From NCBI GenBank assembly GCA_033763135.1, contig JANRKY010000184.1, forward strand, positions 1-64,000: 64,000 nucleotides of DNA, written 5' to 3'. Origin of the DNA: DALYLB01 sp033763135 (GTDB lineage: Bacteria > Acidobacteriota > Blastocatellia > RBC074). The notes below the pieces were generated by a model. The model saw only the letters and a program-made list of their open reading frames with translations, was not told where the DNA came from and ran no database searches. Of this stretch, positions 10,046 to 18,563 are shown one piece after another (the first letter of the stretch is position 1; each line of letters starts with the position of its first letter). Made by a program: the position numbers and the translations under genes.

Positions 10046-11308
10046 ATGCGTCGAAAACTATTTCTGGTGTTGTTCGCTGTGTTTTGTTCGCTGGCCGTCG
10101 TGTCGGCCGACAACTGGCCGCAGTGGCGCGGCCCCGCGTTGAACGGCATCAGCGCCGAGAAGAATCTGCCCGTGAAATGGACGACGGAAGAGAATGTCGC
10201 CTGGAAGCTGCCCCTGCCGGCCTGGAGCGGATCGACGCCGATCATCTGGAACAATCACATTTTCCTGAATGTGGCGGAGGGCGGCAATCTGTTTCTCTGG
10301 TGCGCCGATCGCGTGAAGGGAACCGTGCTCTGGAAGAAACCGCTGGGCGCGGGCGACGTCAAGATGCGGAAGCAGAACATGTCTTCGCCCTCGCCGGTCA
10401 CGGACGGAAAGAACGTCTGGGCGCTGACGGGGACGGGCGTGCTGAAGGGCTTCGATTTCAAGGGCAATGAGATCTGGTCGCGCGAGCTTCCAAAAGAGTA
10501 CGGCGCCTTCGGGCTGAACTGGGGCTTTGCGTCCTCGCCGCTGCTCTATGAGGATTCGCTCTATGTTCCGGTTCTTCATGGCATGCGCACGGACGATCCG
10601 TCCTATATCCTGCGGATCAACAAGCAGACGGGGAAGAATGTCTGGCGCGTCGAGCGAACCACGCCCGCGATTCGGGAATCCCCCGATTCGTACATCACGC
10701 CCGCCCTGCTCAAGCACAATGGAATCCTGGAGCTGATCATCAGCGGCGGCGATTGCGTCACCGGCCACGATCTCGCCACGGGCAAGGAACTGTGGCGCGC
10801 CTATGGGCTCAATCCGACGAACGATCCGTTCTATCGCATCGTCAATTCGCCGGTCGTCATGGACGGGATGATCTATGCCGGCGCCAAGGGCCGCCCCTAT
10901 CTCGCGCTCCGCCCCGGCGGACGCGGCGATGTGACCGAATCGCACCGCGCCTGGCTGATCGATCCCAGCCCGGACGTCCCCACGCCCGTGACGGACGGAA
11001 AATATCTCTACATGGTTCGCGACAACGGCGGCTTTCTCTGTCTCGACGCCAAGACCGGCAAGGAGATCTATCCCGCGCAGCGGCTCAAGCCCGGCACCTA
11101 CAGCGGCTCTCCCGTCCTTGCCGACGGCCGGATCTACGTGACGAACGAAGAGGGACTGACCGTCGTCGTGCAGGCCGGCCCGCAGTTCGCCGTGCTCGCG
11201 GAAAACCCGCTCAACGATTACTGCCTGAGCACGCCCGCGATCTCCGACGGGCAGATCTTCATCCGCACCGGGACAAATCTGTATTGCATCGGCAAGCGGG
11301 CGAAATAA
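10046..11308 (+). CDS. Secreted PQQ-like beta-propeller repeat protein
   Basis: A 420-aa exported protein with a signal peptide (residues 1-21, cleavage near VSAD) followed by beta-propeller blades of the PQQ/BamB-like type. Blade signatures such as GTVLWKKPLG, GKNVWRVERT and GKELWRAYG recur, and the mature start NWPQWRGP is typical of a family abundant in Acidobacteriota and Planctomycetota. There is no heme motif and no obvious PQQ-dehydrogenase catalytic site, so it is more likely a binding or scaffold protein than an enzyme. The start is supported by CGGAGGAG seven bases upstream. It is transcribed alone; a 20-bp perfect hairpin separates it from the convergent carboxyltransferase gene. 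Confidence 0.85.
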   Translation: MRRKLFLVLFAVFCSLAVVSADNWPQWRGPALNGISAEKNLPVKWTTEENVAWKLPLPAWSGSTPIIWNNHIFLNVAEGGNLFLWCADRVKGTVLWKKPLGAGDVKMRKQNMSSPSPVTDGKNVWALTGTGVLKGFDFKGNEIWSRELPKEYGAFGLNWGFASSPLLYEDSLYVPVLHGMRTDDPSYILRINKQTGKNVWRVERTTPAIRESPDSYITPALLKHNGILELIISGGDCVTGHDLATGKELWRAYGLNPTNDPFYRIVNSPVVMDGMIYAGAKGRPYLALRPGGRGDVTESHRAWLIDPSPDVPTPVTDGKYLYMVRDNGGFLCLDAKTGKEIYPAQRLKPGTYSGSPVLADGRIYVTNEEGLTVVVQAGPQFAVLAENPLNDYCLSTPAISDGQIFIRTGTNLYCIGKRAK

Positions 11309-11342
11309 GCGCCGCGGCGAAGGCGTCGACGCGGCGACGGTC

Positions 11343-11396
11343 CGACGCGGCGACGCGGCGAAGGAACGGGTTCCTATTCGCCGCGTCGCCGCGTCG
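11343..11396. terminator. GC-rich hairpin between convergent genes
   Basis: A perfect 20-bp inverted repeat (arms 11343-11362 and 11377-11396, built of GCGGCGA/TCGCCGC units) encloses a smaller GGAA-CGGG-TTCC hairpin. It lies 34 nt after one gene and just beyond the end of the other, so it probably stops transcription from both sides. There is no long T run. Confidence 0.6.
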
Positions 11397-11400
11397 CCAT

Positions 11401-13011
11401 TTACGGCCGCATTCCCCGTCGTTTCGGTCCGAGTTCGGCGGGGAGCAGATCGTAGGCGAGTTCCACCCAGTCGCAGAGGAGGGGGCGGGTGTCGCGGGGA
11501 TCGATGATCTCTTCGATGCCGAAGGCTTCCGCGGTGCGGAAGGGGGAGCGAAGTTCGTTGAGCATGGCTTCGATCTCGCTGCGGCGTGCGTCGGGATCGG
11601 GCGCGGACTCGATGTCGCGTTTGTAGGCGGCCTGCACGCCTCCCTCGATGGGGAGCGAGCCCCAGTCGCCCGACGGCCAGGCGTAGCGGAGATTCAGGGC
11701 CTGGGCGTTGCCGCTGGCGGCGCCTGCGACGCCGAAGACGCGGCGCAGGATGATCGAGACCCAGGGGACGGTCGCCTGATAGACGGCGGCCATGGCGCGG
11801 GCGCCGTAGCGGGCCGTGCCGGCCCGTTCGGCGCGCGTTCCGATCAGAAAGCCCGGCTGGTCGATGAAGTTGACGACCGGCAGATGAAAGGTGTCGCAGA
11901 GATCGACGAAGCGCGTCAGTTTTTCGCTGCCCGCCGCATCGAGCGCGCCGCCCCCCTGCATCGGATCGCCGGCCAGCACCCCGACGGCGTACCCATTCAG
12001 CCGCGCGAGCCCCGTCACCAGCGGGCGCCCGTAGAGACGGCCGATCTCGAAGAACGAATCGCGATCGAGCGTCAGTTGAAGAATCCGGCGCACGTCATAG
12101 GCGCGCCGACGATCCCGCGGAATGATCGAGAGCAGTTCCTCCTCGCGGCGATGCGGGGCGTCGGCGCCCTCGGCGCGCGGCGGGAGCTGCCAGACGTTCG
12201 TGGGAAGGTACGACAGAAAACGCCGGATCTGCGCGAAGGCCTCCTCCTCCGATTCGACCTCGTTGTCCACGGCCCCGCTGCCGCGGGCATGGATGCCCGA
12301 CCCGCCGAGCTCCTCCTTCGTCACCTTCTCGCCGACGCCGCGCTCGACGACCGGCGGACCCGCGACGAAGAGCTGGCTCACCTCGCGAACCATCACCGAA
12401 AAATGGGAGTGAACGACGCGCACCGCGCCCAGCCCCGCGCAGGGGCCAAGGGCGGCAGCGACCACCGGAATTTCCGACAGGGAAGCGACGATGAGGTCCC
12501 AGGCCGGATTGGCCGGGACATAGGTGCGGCCCATCGTCTCCAGCATCTTCACGCTGCCGCCCCCGCCCGTTCCGTCCACCAGCCGGATGATCGGCAGCCG
12601 CAGCTCCCGGGCCATGCGCTCCGTGTAGCTCATCTTCTGGCCGATCGACGCGTCGGCCGCGCCGCCGCGCACGGTGAAATCGTCCCCGCCGACGACCACG
12701 CGCCGCCGATCGATCCGCCCCATGCCGCAGACGAAGTTCGACGGCGTGAACGCAACCATCTCTCCATTCTCGTATTCGGCCCTGCCGGCCAGCGCGCCCG
12801 TCTCGTGGAACGACCCCGCATCGAGCAGCCGCTCGATGCGCTCCCGCACCGTCAACCGCCCGTTGGCGTGCTGGCGCGCCACATTGGCCTCGCCGCCCAT
12901 CTGCTTCGCCAGCTCGATGCGGCGTTTGATCTCGTCGACTTCCGGTTTCCAGCTCACGTTGATCGCCTCCGGTCTTCCTGAGTTTTTGCGGTCCGAAGAC
13001 TGCGTGGGCAT
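11401..13011 (-). CDS. Acyl-CoA carboxylase, carboxyltransferase (beta) subunit
   Basis: A 536-aa biotin-dependent carboxyltransferase of the propionyl/methylcrotonyl-CoA carboxylase beta family. The N-terminal half contains RLTVRERIERLLD and a glycine-rich oxyanion region (VDGTGGGGSVK); the C-terminal half has LARLNGYAVGVLAGDP, FIDQPGFLIG and GVAGAASG, matching the biotin-binding carboxyltransferase fold. It should transfer CO2 from carboxybiotin to an acyl-CoA, but the biotin carboxylase/carrier subunit is not in the window, so the substrate is open. The start is uncertain: ATG at 13011 is chosen by homology of the N-terminus, with other in-frame ATGs 18 and 33 nt upstream and no strong ribosome site at any of them. 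Confidence 0.85.
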   Translation of the reverse strand: MPTQSSDRKNSGRPEAINVSWKPEVDEIKRRIELAKQMGGEANVARQHANGRLTVRERIERLLDAGSFHETGALAGRAEYENGEMVAFTPSNFVCGMGRIDRRRVVVGGDDFTVRGGAADASIGQKMSYTERMARELRLPIIRLVDGTGGGGSVKMLETMGRTYVPANPAWDLIVASLSEIPVVAAALGPCAGLGAVRVVHSHFSVMVREVSQLFVAGPPVVERGVGEKVTKEELGGSGIHARGSGAVDNEVESEEEAFAQIRRFLSYLPTNVWQLPPRAEGADAPHRREEELLSIIPRDRRRAYDVRRILQLTLDRDSFFEIGRLYGRPLVTGLARLNGYAVGVLAGDPMQGGGALDAAGSEKLTRFVDLCDTFHLPVVNFIDQPGFLIGTRAERAGTARYGARAMAAVYQATVPWVSIILRRVFGVAGAASGNAQALNLRYAWPSGDWGSLPIEGGVQAAYKRDIESAPDPDARRSEIEAMLNELRSPFRTAEAFGIEEIIDPRDTRPLLCDWVELAYDLLPAELGPKRRGMRP

Positions 13012-13037
13012 GTCTCGATTGTCAAGCATCGCGGCGA

Positions 13038-13066
13038 TTGACACCTCTGCGCGCGTGCTCTATCTT
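13038..13066 (+). promoter_or_regulatory. Sigma-70-type promoter
   Basis: TTGACA (13038-13043) and TATCTT (13061-13066) are separated by exactly 17 bp and lie 46 nt before the start of the membrane-protein gene at 13112, which would give a short leader. Confidence 0.6.
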
Positions 13067-13111
13067 CGCGACGTTCACAGGGCAAATCCGAAACAGACAG
13101 GAGTACGGCTC

Positions 13112-13672
13112 ATGATCCCGAGTTGGTTGCATGAGTTCGCGACGGGCCGCAACGCCGCGCTGGCGCTCGTCGTATGGCTGGCGTTCGGCGGGCTGCTTTT
13201 CGGGCTCACGACCTATCCGACGCTGCGGGCCGCGAACCAGAATCAGCCGCTGCTCGAAGAGCGATTCGGCTATGCAGCCGACGAGGTCTCGCAGCAACTG
13301 CAGGCCTTCGGTGAGTGGCGGGGAAGTTATCGCAACTTCCAGATCCTCGATTACATCCATGCCGCGCTGATGATGAGCGCGCTCACGAGCCTGCTCGTGT
13401 TCGCGCTGACGCGCCTCTTCTCTCCGACGCATCCGCTCTGTCTGCTGGCGCTGCTGCCGGCGCTCGGGGCGGGCGCGGAGTTCCTCGAAAACTCGCTGCT
13501 GCTCCTTCTGCTCGGAACCTATCCCGCAATCTCGCCCGCATTGGCGGGCGTTGCCTCGCTCGTGACGAAACTCAAATTCTCCATCACCTTCATCGTCATG
13601 CCGCTGACCGCCCTGACCCTTGTCGCGCTCGTCGTCAAGGCCGTCGCGCGGCGGCTGACCCGGAGACCATGA
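13112..13672 (+). CDS. Small four-helix membrane protein, function unknown
   Basis: A 186-aa integral membrane protein that I do not recognise. Four hydrophobic segments are visible, at about residues 13-35, 85-105, 111-135 and 150-175, with a soluble stretch between the first two that contains charged and aromatic residues (EERFGYAADEV, GEWRGSYRNF). AGGAG lies 10 nt before the ATG, and a good promoter lies further upstream. Its stop codon overlaps the start of the next gene in an ATGA arrangement, so the two proteins are probably made together and may function together in the membrane. Confidence 0.7.
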   Translation: MIPSWLHEFATGRNAALALVVWLAFGGLLFGLTTYPTLRAANQNQPLLEERFGYAADEVSQQLQAFGEWRGSYRNFQILDYIHAALMMSALTSLLVFALTRLFSPTHPLCLLALLPALGAGAEFLENSLLLLLLGTYPAISPALAGVASLVTKLKFSITFIVMPLTALTLVALVVKAVARRLTRRP

Positions 13673-14868
13673 AACCTATGGACAGCGCTCGCCCCAATCC
13701 CCCCGCCCGTCTGATGTCCATGGACGCGTATCGCGGGTTTGTGATGTTTCTGATGATGGCGGAGGTTCTGCACCTGGCCCGGGTCGCCCGGGCTCATCCG
13801 GGCAGCTCCTTCTGGGAATGGATGGCCTGGGGCCAGACGCACGTCGAATGGTTCGGCTGCTCTCTGCACGACCTCATCCAGCCTTCGTTCTCGTTTCTTG
13901 TCGGCGTCGCGCTGCCCTACTCGATCGCCAGTCGGCTGGCGCGCGGAGAATCGACGGCGAAGATGTACGGCCACGCGGCCTGGCGCGCGCTGGCGCTGAT
14001 CCTGCTCGGCGTCTTTCTTCGCTCGGTGGGAAAACCGCAAACCAACTGGACCTTTGAGGACACGCTCTCCCAGATCGGCCTCGGGTATCTCTTTCTCTTC
14101 TGGCTGGGATTCCGCTCGCTCGCCGTCCAGTGGGGCGCGCTCGCGCTGCTCCTCGTGGGCTACTGGCTCGCCTTTGTGCTCTATCCGCTGCCGCCGGCCG
14201 ATTTCGACGCCACCTGGGTCAACGTTCCCCGCGACTGGCCGTATCATTCCACCGGGCTCGCCGCGCATTTCAACAAGAACACCAATCTCGCATGGGCCTT
14301 CGATCGATGGTTTCTCAACCTCTTTCCGCGCGTCAAGCCCTTCATTCATAATGGCGGCGGATATGCCACGCTCAGCTTCATCCCCACGCTGGGCACGATG
14401 ATCCTCGGCGCAATCGCGGGCCGCTGGCTCCGCGAACTGCGCACGGACGGGGACCGTCTGCGCCGTCTCCTGCTCGCCGGCGTCATCGGCGTCGCAATCG
14501 GGCTCCTGCTCCACAAGGCGGGCATCTGCCCCCTCGTCAAACGCATCTGGACCCCCACCTGGACGATCTTCAGCGGCGGATGCTGCTTCCTCCTTCTCGC
14601 GCTCTTCTATTTCCTGATCGATATGCGCCGCTGGCGACGATGGGCCTTCCCCCTGGTCGTGATCGGCATGAACTCCATCGCCATCTATGTCCTGGTCCAT
14701 CTCATCGACAACTTCATCCTCGACTCCTTCCGGATTCATCTCGGACAGAACGTCTTCAAGGCCTTCGGCGAAGGAAACGAGACCCTCCTCAGCGGCGGCG
14801 CGGCCCTCCTCGTCTTCTGGCTGATCCTCTTCTGGATGTATCGAAAACGGCTGTTCATCCGGATTTAA
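13669..14868 (+). CDS. Heparan-alpha-glucosaminide N-acetyltransferase-like membrane protein
   Basis: A 399-aa polytopic membrane protein of the COG4299/DUF5009-like family, relatives of the lysosomal heparan-alpha-glucosaminide N-acetyltransferase. The opening RLMSMDAYRGFVMFLMM and the conserved HDLIQPSFSFLVGVALP block are characteristic. About ten transmembrane segments follow, with a tail ending in an RKR-type positive cluster. Family members move acetyl groups across the membrane onto sugars, so it could acetylate an external or cell-wall saccharide; this is inferred. ATG at 13669 overlaps the preceding stop by 4 nt, and an alternative ATG lies at 13678. It sits near the EPS locus but is separated from it by 336 nt and no shared promoter is evident. 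Confidence 0.78.
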   Translation: MKPMDSARPNPPARLMSMDAYRGFVMFLMMAEVLHLARVARAHPGSSFWEWMAWGQTHVEWFGCSLHDLIQPSFSFLVGVALPYSIASRLARGESTAKMYGHAAWRALALILLGVFLRSVGKPQTNWTFEDTLSQIGLGYLFLFWLGFRSLAVQWGALALLLVGYWLAFVLYPLPPADFDATWVNVPRDWPYHSTGLAAHFNKNTNLAWAFDRWFLNLFPRVKPFIHNGGGYATLSFIPTLGTMILGAIAGRWLRELRTDGDRLRRLLLAGVIGVAIGLLLHKAGICPLVKRIWTPTWTIFSGGCCFLLLALFYFLIDMRRWRRWAFPLVVIGMNSIAIYVLVHLIDNFILDSFRIHLGQNVFKAFGEGNETLLSGGAALLVFWLILFWMYRKRLFIRI

Positions 14869-15204
14869 CCCAACCCCATCGCGGGAGCCTTGCGAACAGA
14901 TTCATCGAGCGGCAATTCCTCCCTCGCGCAGCGCGGTTGTTGCAAACTTCATTTCGCGCCAGGAGATAATGAAACAATGGCGGATTGCAGGCAGTTTTGC
15001 CTTGCGAGACCACGCTGGAATTGTTAATTTACGTAATATAAAGGACGACGAACCACTCGATATTCGGGAGTCTCTTAAGAGCTCTTCATTGTCACTGGGT
15101 ATCGAGACGGTTGTTGGCTGAATGGTCGCTCATCTCCCCCGGCCCCGAGAAAAGACTGATGGAAATCCGGCGCCCGACTGCGGTTGGGCTGAAGTATATG
15201 CTCT
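14869..15204. other. Intergenic region upstream of a deacetylase gene
   Basis: This 336-bp gap lies between the acetyltransferase gene and the first deacetylase gene, both on the plus strand. It holds one possible 50-codon reading frame (14969-15121), an AT-rich patch around 15023-15041 that could contain a promoter, and nothing else I can identify. Confidence 0.5.
14969..15121 (+). CDS. Possible small ORF, 50 aa
   Basis: A 50-codon frame starting MKQWRIAGSF and ending GIETVVG, preceded by AGGAG only 3 nt from the ATG, which is close for a normal ribosome site. The predicted peptide is soluble and mixed in charge, with a DDEPLDIRE acidic stretch; I recognise no family. It lies alone between two plus-strand genes. 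It may be a genuine small protein, the remnant of a larger gene, or chance. Confidence 0.3.
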   Translation: MKQWRIAGSFALRDHAGIVNLRNIKDDEPLDIRESLKSSSLSLGIETVVG

Positions 15205-16299
15205 ATGACAACGCTGAAAACAATTAAACAAATCGCGCTGACGGGACTGAAATCGTCCGGGGCATTTTCCCTGGTGCAGCAAGGGAAATGGCGGCAGGAC
15301 CGCTTGTTGATTCTCGCATATCACGGGATCTCCCTGGCGGATGAACACGAATGGGACCCGGCGCTCTTCATGCATCCCGATTATTTTCGGGAGCGCCTGA
15401 CGCTGCTCAGGAAATGGGGCTGCACGGTTCTGCCGCTCGGAGAGGCCGTGGAGCGGCTGTACGCCAATGACCTGCCGGAAAACGCCGTGGCGTTGACGTT
15501 CGATGATGGGTATTACAACTACTACAAGGTTGTGCATCCGATTCTCAAGGAGTTCAATTTTCCGGCGACGGTCTATCTGACCACCTTTCATGTATACAAC
15601 AATCGGCCGGTGAAGGACGCGGTCTGCTCATACATGTTGTGGAAGAAGCGGGATGCCGTCGTGAATCTGCGCAATGTGATCGGGCATGACGAGGCATTCC
15701 ATCTGTCGAACGAGGCGGAGCGGATGCGGGCGCTGGACTTGCTGGTCAAGCATACCCGGCAGCGAAAGTTCTCGCTGGAGGAGAAGCGACAGATTGCCGC
15801 CAATCTGGCCGACGAGCTTGGTCTCGATTATGAGGGGCTGGTTGAGAACCGGCTGCTCAGCCTGCTCACGCCCGAGGAGGTGACGGCGCTTTCCGCGGAC
15901 GGCGCGGACATTCAGCTGCACACGCATCGTCATCGCTCGCCGCTGGACCGGGACCTGTTCTTTCGCGAGATCCGGGAGAACCGGGAGTTCATACGGGAGA
16001 TGACCGGCAAATCGCCCACCCACTTCTGTTATCCCAGCGGGATCTACGACGACGCCTTCATCCCCTGGCTGCGGGAACTCGATGTGCGCTCGGCCACGAC
16101 CTGCGAGGTGGGCTTCTCGTCGCGAAGTTCCGAGCGTCTGCTGCTTCCCCGGCTGGTCGATTCGATGACCCTCTCTCCGGTCGAATTCGAAGGCTGGCTG
16201 ACCGGCGTCTCCGCCGCGCTTCCGCAGCGCCACCGGACCTATAACGTCGGCGTTCGCGAAGCGGACGAAGAGCGAACCACGGTCTCGGTGCACGGATAG
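15205..16299 (+). CDS. Polysaccharide deacetylase family protein
   Basis: A 364-aa member of the NodB/carbohydrate esterase 4 family, expected to remove N-acetyl groups from a sugar polymer or lipid-linked oligosaccharide. It shows an opening YHGI motif, the metal and catalytic TFDDG motif at about residue 98, the HTHRH histidine pair near residue 237, and the FCYPSG block. An alpha-helical insert of about 100 residues lies between TFDDG and HTHRH, as in two other deacetylases of this locus (17366 and 56107), so these appear to be paralogues. There is no signal peptide, which suggests cytoplasmic action. It is the only EPS gene on the plus strand and converges on the next gene; a 24-bp hairpin lies between them. 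Confidence 0.85.
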   Translation: MTTLKTIKQIALTGLKSSGAFSLVQQGKWRQDRLLILAYHGISLADEHEWDPALFMHPDYFRERLTLLRKWGCTVLPLGEAVERLYANDLPENAVALTFDDGYYNYYKVVHPILKEFNFPATVYLTTFHVYNNRPVKDAVCSYMLWKKRDAVVNLRNVIGHDEAFHLSNEAERMRALDLLVKHTRQRKFSLEEKRQIAANLADELGLDYEGLVENRLLSLLTPEEVTALSADGADIQLHTHRHRSPLDRDLFFREIRENREFIREMTGKSPTHFCYPSGIYDDAFIPWLRELDVRSATTCEVGFSSRSSERLLLPRLVDSMTLSPVEFEGWLTGVSAALPQRHRTYNVGVREADEERTTVSVHG

Positions 16300-16311
16300 T
16301 CGATGCGCGGT

Positions 16312-16366
16312 CCAGACGCGAAGCGGGGCGCCGACGGTGAACGTCGGCGCCCCGCTTCGCGTCTGG
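16312..16366. terminator. 24-bp perfect hairpin between convergent genes
   Basis: Arms 16312-16335 and 16343-16366 are perfectly complementary (CCAGACGCGAAGCGGGG and its complement) around a 7-nt loop. It sits 12 nt after the stop of the plus-strand deacetylase gene and 10 nt beyond the stop of the minus-strand GT2 gene, so it likely terminates both; no T run is present. Confidence 0.65.
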
Positions 16367-16376
16367 CTGCCCGATT

Positions 16377-17348
16377 TCAGGCTTTGGTGTCTTTCTTGTA
16401 GATGAAGCGATCGCGCGCCTCGTAGAGGCTGAGCGCCAGCCGCGGCGCGACGCGAAGCACACCCACGGCGACGGAGAGCTTGGGGCTTTTGATGTAATTG
16501 TTGGCCTCGGTCAGCGAGGAAATGGCGGTCTTTGTGTCGCCGGCGAAGAAGGCCTGTTTTCCTTCGTATAGGGCGAGTCGCGCGCGCATGAACCGGCGGC
16601 GCTCTTCGAACACCCGGCGTTCTCGCGGAGCAAGCTCCATGGTTCGCTCGATCTTGTCGAAGACCTTGCCCACGTTTTTCCAGAAAAAGGCCTGATCCTC
16701 ACTCAGGCAGCCGGCGCGGCGGCGATACATAAAGAGCGGTTCGCGCAGATAGACGATCTTCCATCCTTTGTGAGCGACCCGGAGCCAGAGGTCGAAATCC
16801 TCCGAGGCGCGCAGCGTCTCGTCATAGAGGCCCATGTCGAAGATGACCTCCCGTTTGACCATGCAGGTGCCCATGACATGAACCTTCTCCTCGAGCATGC
16901 TGGCGAAGGTCACGTCGCCTTCCGAGGGGAAGAGCGTCATGAAGTCCTTTCCGGCGAGCGGGGAATCGCCGAAGAGCATGGCGTTCGTGTAACTCACGGC
17001 CACATCCGGGGCGGAGGTGAGCGAGGCGACCTGCTTTTCGAGATAGTCGGGAAGCCAGTAATCGTCGCTGTCGAGCATCACGATAATCTCTCCCCGCGAA
17101 ACGCGGAGGCCGGCGTTTCGCGCGCTGGCCAGGCCGCCGTTCTCCTTTTTCAGATAGCGGATCCGCGGTTGATACGGCTCAAGGACGCGTTCCAGCTCAG
17201 GGGTGTCGGGCGATCCGTCGTTGATGACGATGACTTCGTAGTCGGTGAAGGACTGCGCGAAGACGGAGTCGAGCGCCTCGCCGATATATTGCGAGGTGTT
17301 GTAGGCCGGAATGATGATGCTGATTCTGGGAGAAGTATTCGTAGTCAT
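16377..17348 (-). CDS. Glycosyltransferase family 2
   Basis: A 323-aa GT-A fold glycosyltransferase. It opens with ISIIIPAYN, followed by VIVINDGSPD, NGGLASARNAG and the metal-binding MLDSDDYW; the later SEDFDLWLRVA contains the ED acceptor-site motif. There are no transmembrane segments, so it should add a sugar to a lipid-linked intermediate on the cytoplasmic face. It is the last gene of the minus-strand EPS locus, 17 nt after a deacetylase gene. ATG at 17348 is preferred; a TTG four codons upstream is possible. Confidence 0.88.
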   Translation of the reverse strand: MTTNTSPRISIIIPAYNTSQYIGEALDSVFAQSFTDYEVIVINDGSPDTPELERVLEPYQPRIRYLKKENGGLASARNAGLRVSRGEIIVMLDSDDYWLPDYLEKQVASLTSAPDVAVSYTNAMLFGDSPLAGKDFMTLFPSEGDVTFASMLEEKVHVMGTCMVKREVIFDMGLYDETLRASEDFDLWLRVAHKGWKIVYLREPLFMYRRRAGCLSEDQAFFWKNVGKVFDKIERTMELAPRERRVFEERRRFMRARLALYEGKQAFFAGDTKTAISSLTEANNYIKSPKLSVAVGVLRVAPRLALSLYEARDRFIYKKDTKA

Positions 17349-17365
17349 AACTTCTTGCAAGGCTC

Positions 17366-18367
17366 TCAGGCCCGGGCGAGGTTGCGGAGTTGATATTTCA
17401 CCTGTTCACAACCGCTGGTGGTTTGGACAAAATGAGGCAGATCCGTTTCGGCATAAATTCGGCGGATGGTGTAGGGATCGACCTGCGCATCGTTGAATCC
17501 CGGCACGGAGGAGCCGGCGCCGCGGTAGCCTGCCTGAATGACGGCCTCCCGGACGCGATCGTTCATCTCGCCGTTGGGATAGGAGAGCATGTCGGCCGGG
17601 CGGCCCAGTTCGTCTTCGATCTGGGCCCGCGAATCGGCGACTTCGCGGCGCATCTTCTCCTCGCTTACCTGCGACAGCATGGCGTGGGTCACGGTGTGGG
17701 AGCCGAATTCAATGCCGGCGGCGGCCATCTCCCGGACTTCGTTCCAGCGGAGGGCGCCGAACTCCTTCGGGGGCGTGGCCGGGAGCGCGATTCGGAGCGC
17801 GCGGGCGACCCCGAGCGTCGCCTCGGGGCGATCATCGTGGGGAATCGTCAGAAGCGCCATGTTGATGCGGCCGGCGGCGGCATCGCGGGAAGCCTCGTCT
17901 CCCAGCGTGAACTCCACCCGTTCGCGGCCGATCTCCAGGCGATATGTTCCGCCGGCCGCCTGCGCCGTCAGGAAGGCCGCCCGATCGGCCGGCATCCACG
18001 CCTGCTGGGAGACGAAATCCGTGACCAGAAAGACCGTTGCGGTCGCGCCCACCTTCCGAAGAATGGGAAAGGCCGCATCGTAAAAATCATTGTATCCGTC
18101 GTCCACCGTGATGACGGCCAGGCCGCGCGGCAGCTTTTCGCCGGCCTTCAGGTGATCGGCGATCACCGAGAGCGGAACGATGCGATAGTGCGCATTCAGA
18201 TACGCCACCTGACGCGCAAACGCTTCCGGCGGAACCGTGACGCCATCGTTGATATGACCGAACCGATGGTACATGAGAACAAGCACATTGCCGCGGGTGA
18301 TCCAGCGGAACGGCGCGAATGCGCCGGAGGCGCTGATCAGTTCCAGGGCCGCTTTCTTGTTGATCAT
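17366..18367 (-). CDS. Polysaccharide deacetylase family protein
   Basis: A 333-aa NodB-type deacetylase with MYHRF near residue 41, the catalytic TVDDGYND at about 95-103, the HTVTH histidine pair near 220 and SYPNGEMND. It resembles the deacetylases at 15205 and 56107 in having a central helical insert and in length. No signal peptide is visible. The start at 18367 is supported by AAGGAG about 10 nt upstream. A sigma-70-like promoter lies in the 192-nt gap before it, so this gene and the GT2 after it can be expressed apart from the rest of the locus. Confidence 0.87.
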   Translation of the reverse strand: MINKKAALELISASGAFAPFRWITRGNVLVLMYHRFGHINDGVTVPPEAFARQVAYLNAHYRIVPLSVIADHLKAGEKLPRGLAVITVDDGYNDFYDAAFPILRKVGATATVFLVTDFVSQQAWMPADRAAFLTAQAAGGTYRLEIGRERVEFTLGDEASRDAAAGRINMALLTIPHDDRPEATLGVARALRIALPATPPKEFGALRWNEVREMAAAGIEFGSHTVTHAMLSQVSEEKMRREVADSRAQIEDELGRPADMLSYPNGEMNDRVREAVIQAGYRGAGSSVPGFNDAQVDPYTIRRIYAETDLPHFVQTTSGCEQVKYQLRNLARA

Positions 18368-18533
18368 TTCGATGAAACTCCTTTTTATCAACTCAGACCC
18401 GCCATCGGGCAGACAGGGAGTCCTTCCATGCGAGATCGGGGATCGCTTTCGACCACGGACTTGTCCGGGGAATCACGGGGATGAGCCAGGAATGCGAGTT
18501 CGGGTGGTGAGGCGAACTCCGAAGCCGGCCAAA

Positions 18534-18563
18534 AGTATACTTCATCCAATTTTCGAGGGTCAA
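18534..18563 (-). promoter_or_regulatory. Internal sigma-70-type promoter
   Basis: On the minus strand TTGACC and TATACT are separated by 18 bp. The -35 box overlaps the stop codon region of the preceding gene (stop at 18560), and the deacetylase gene begins about 165 nt downstream. Confidence 0.5.
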
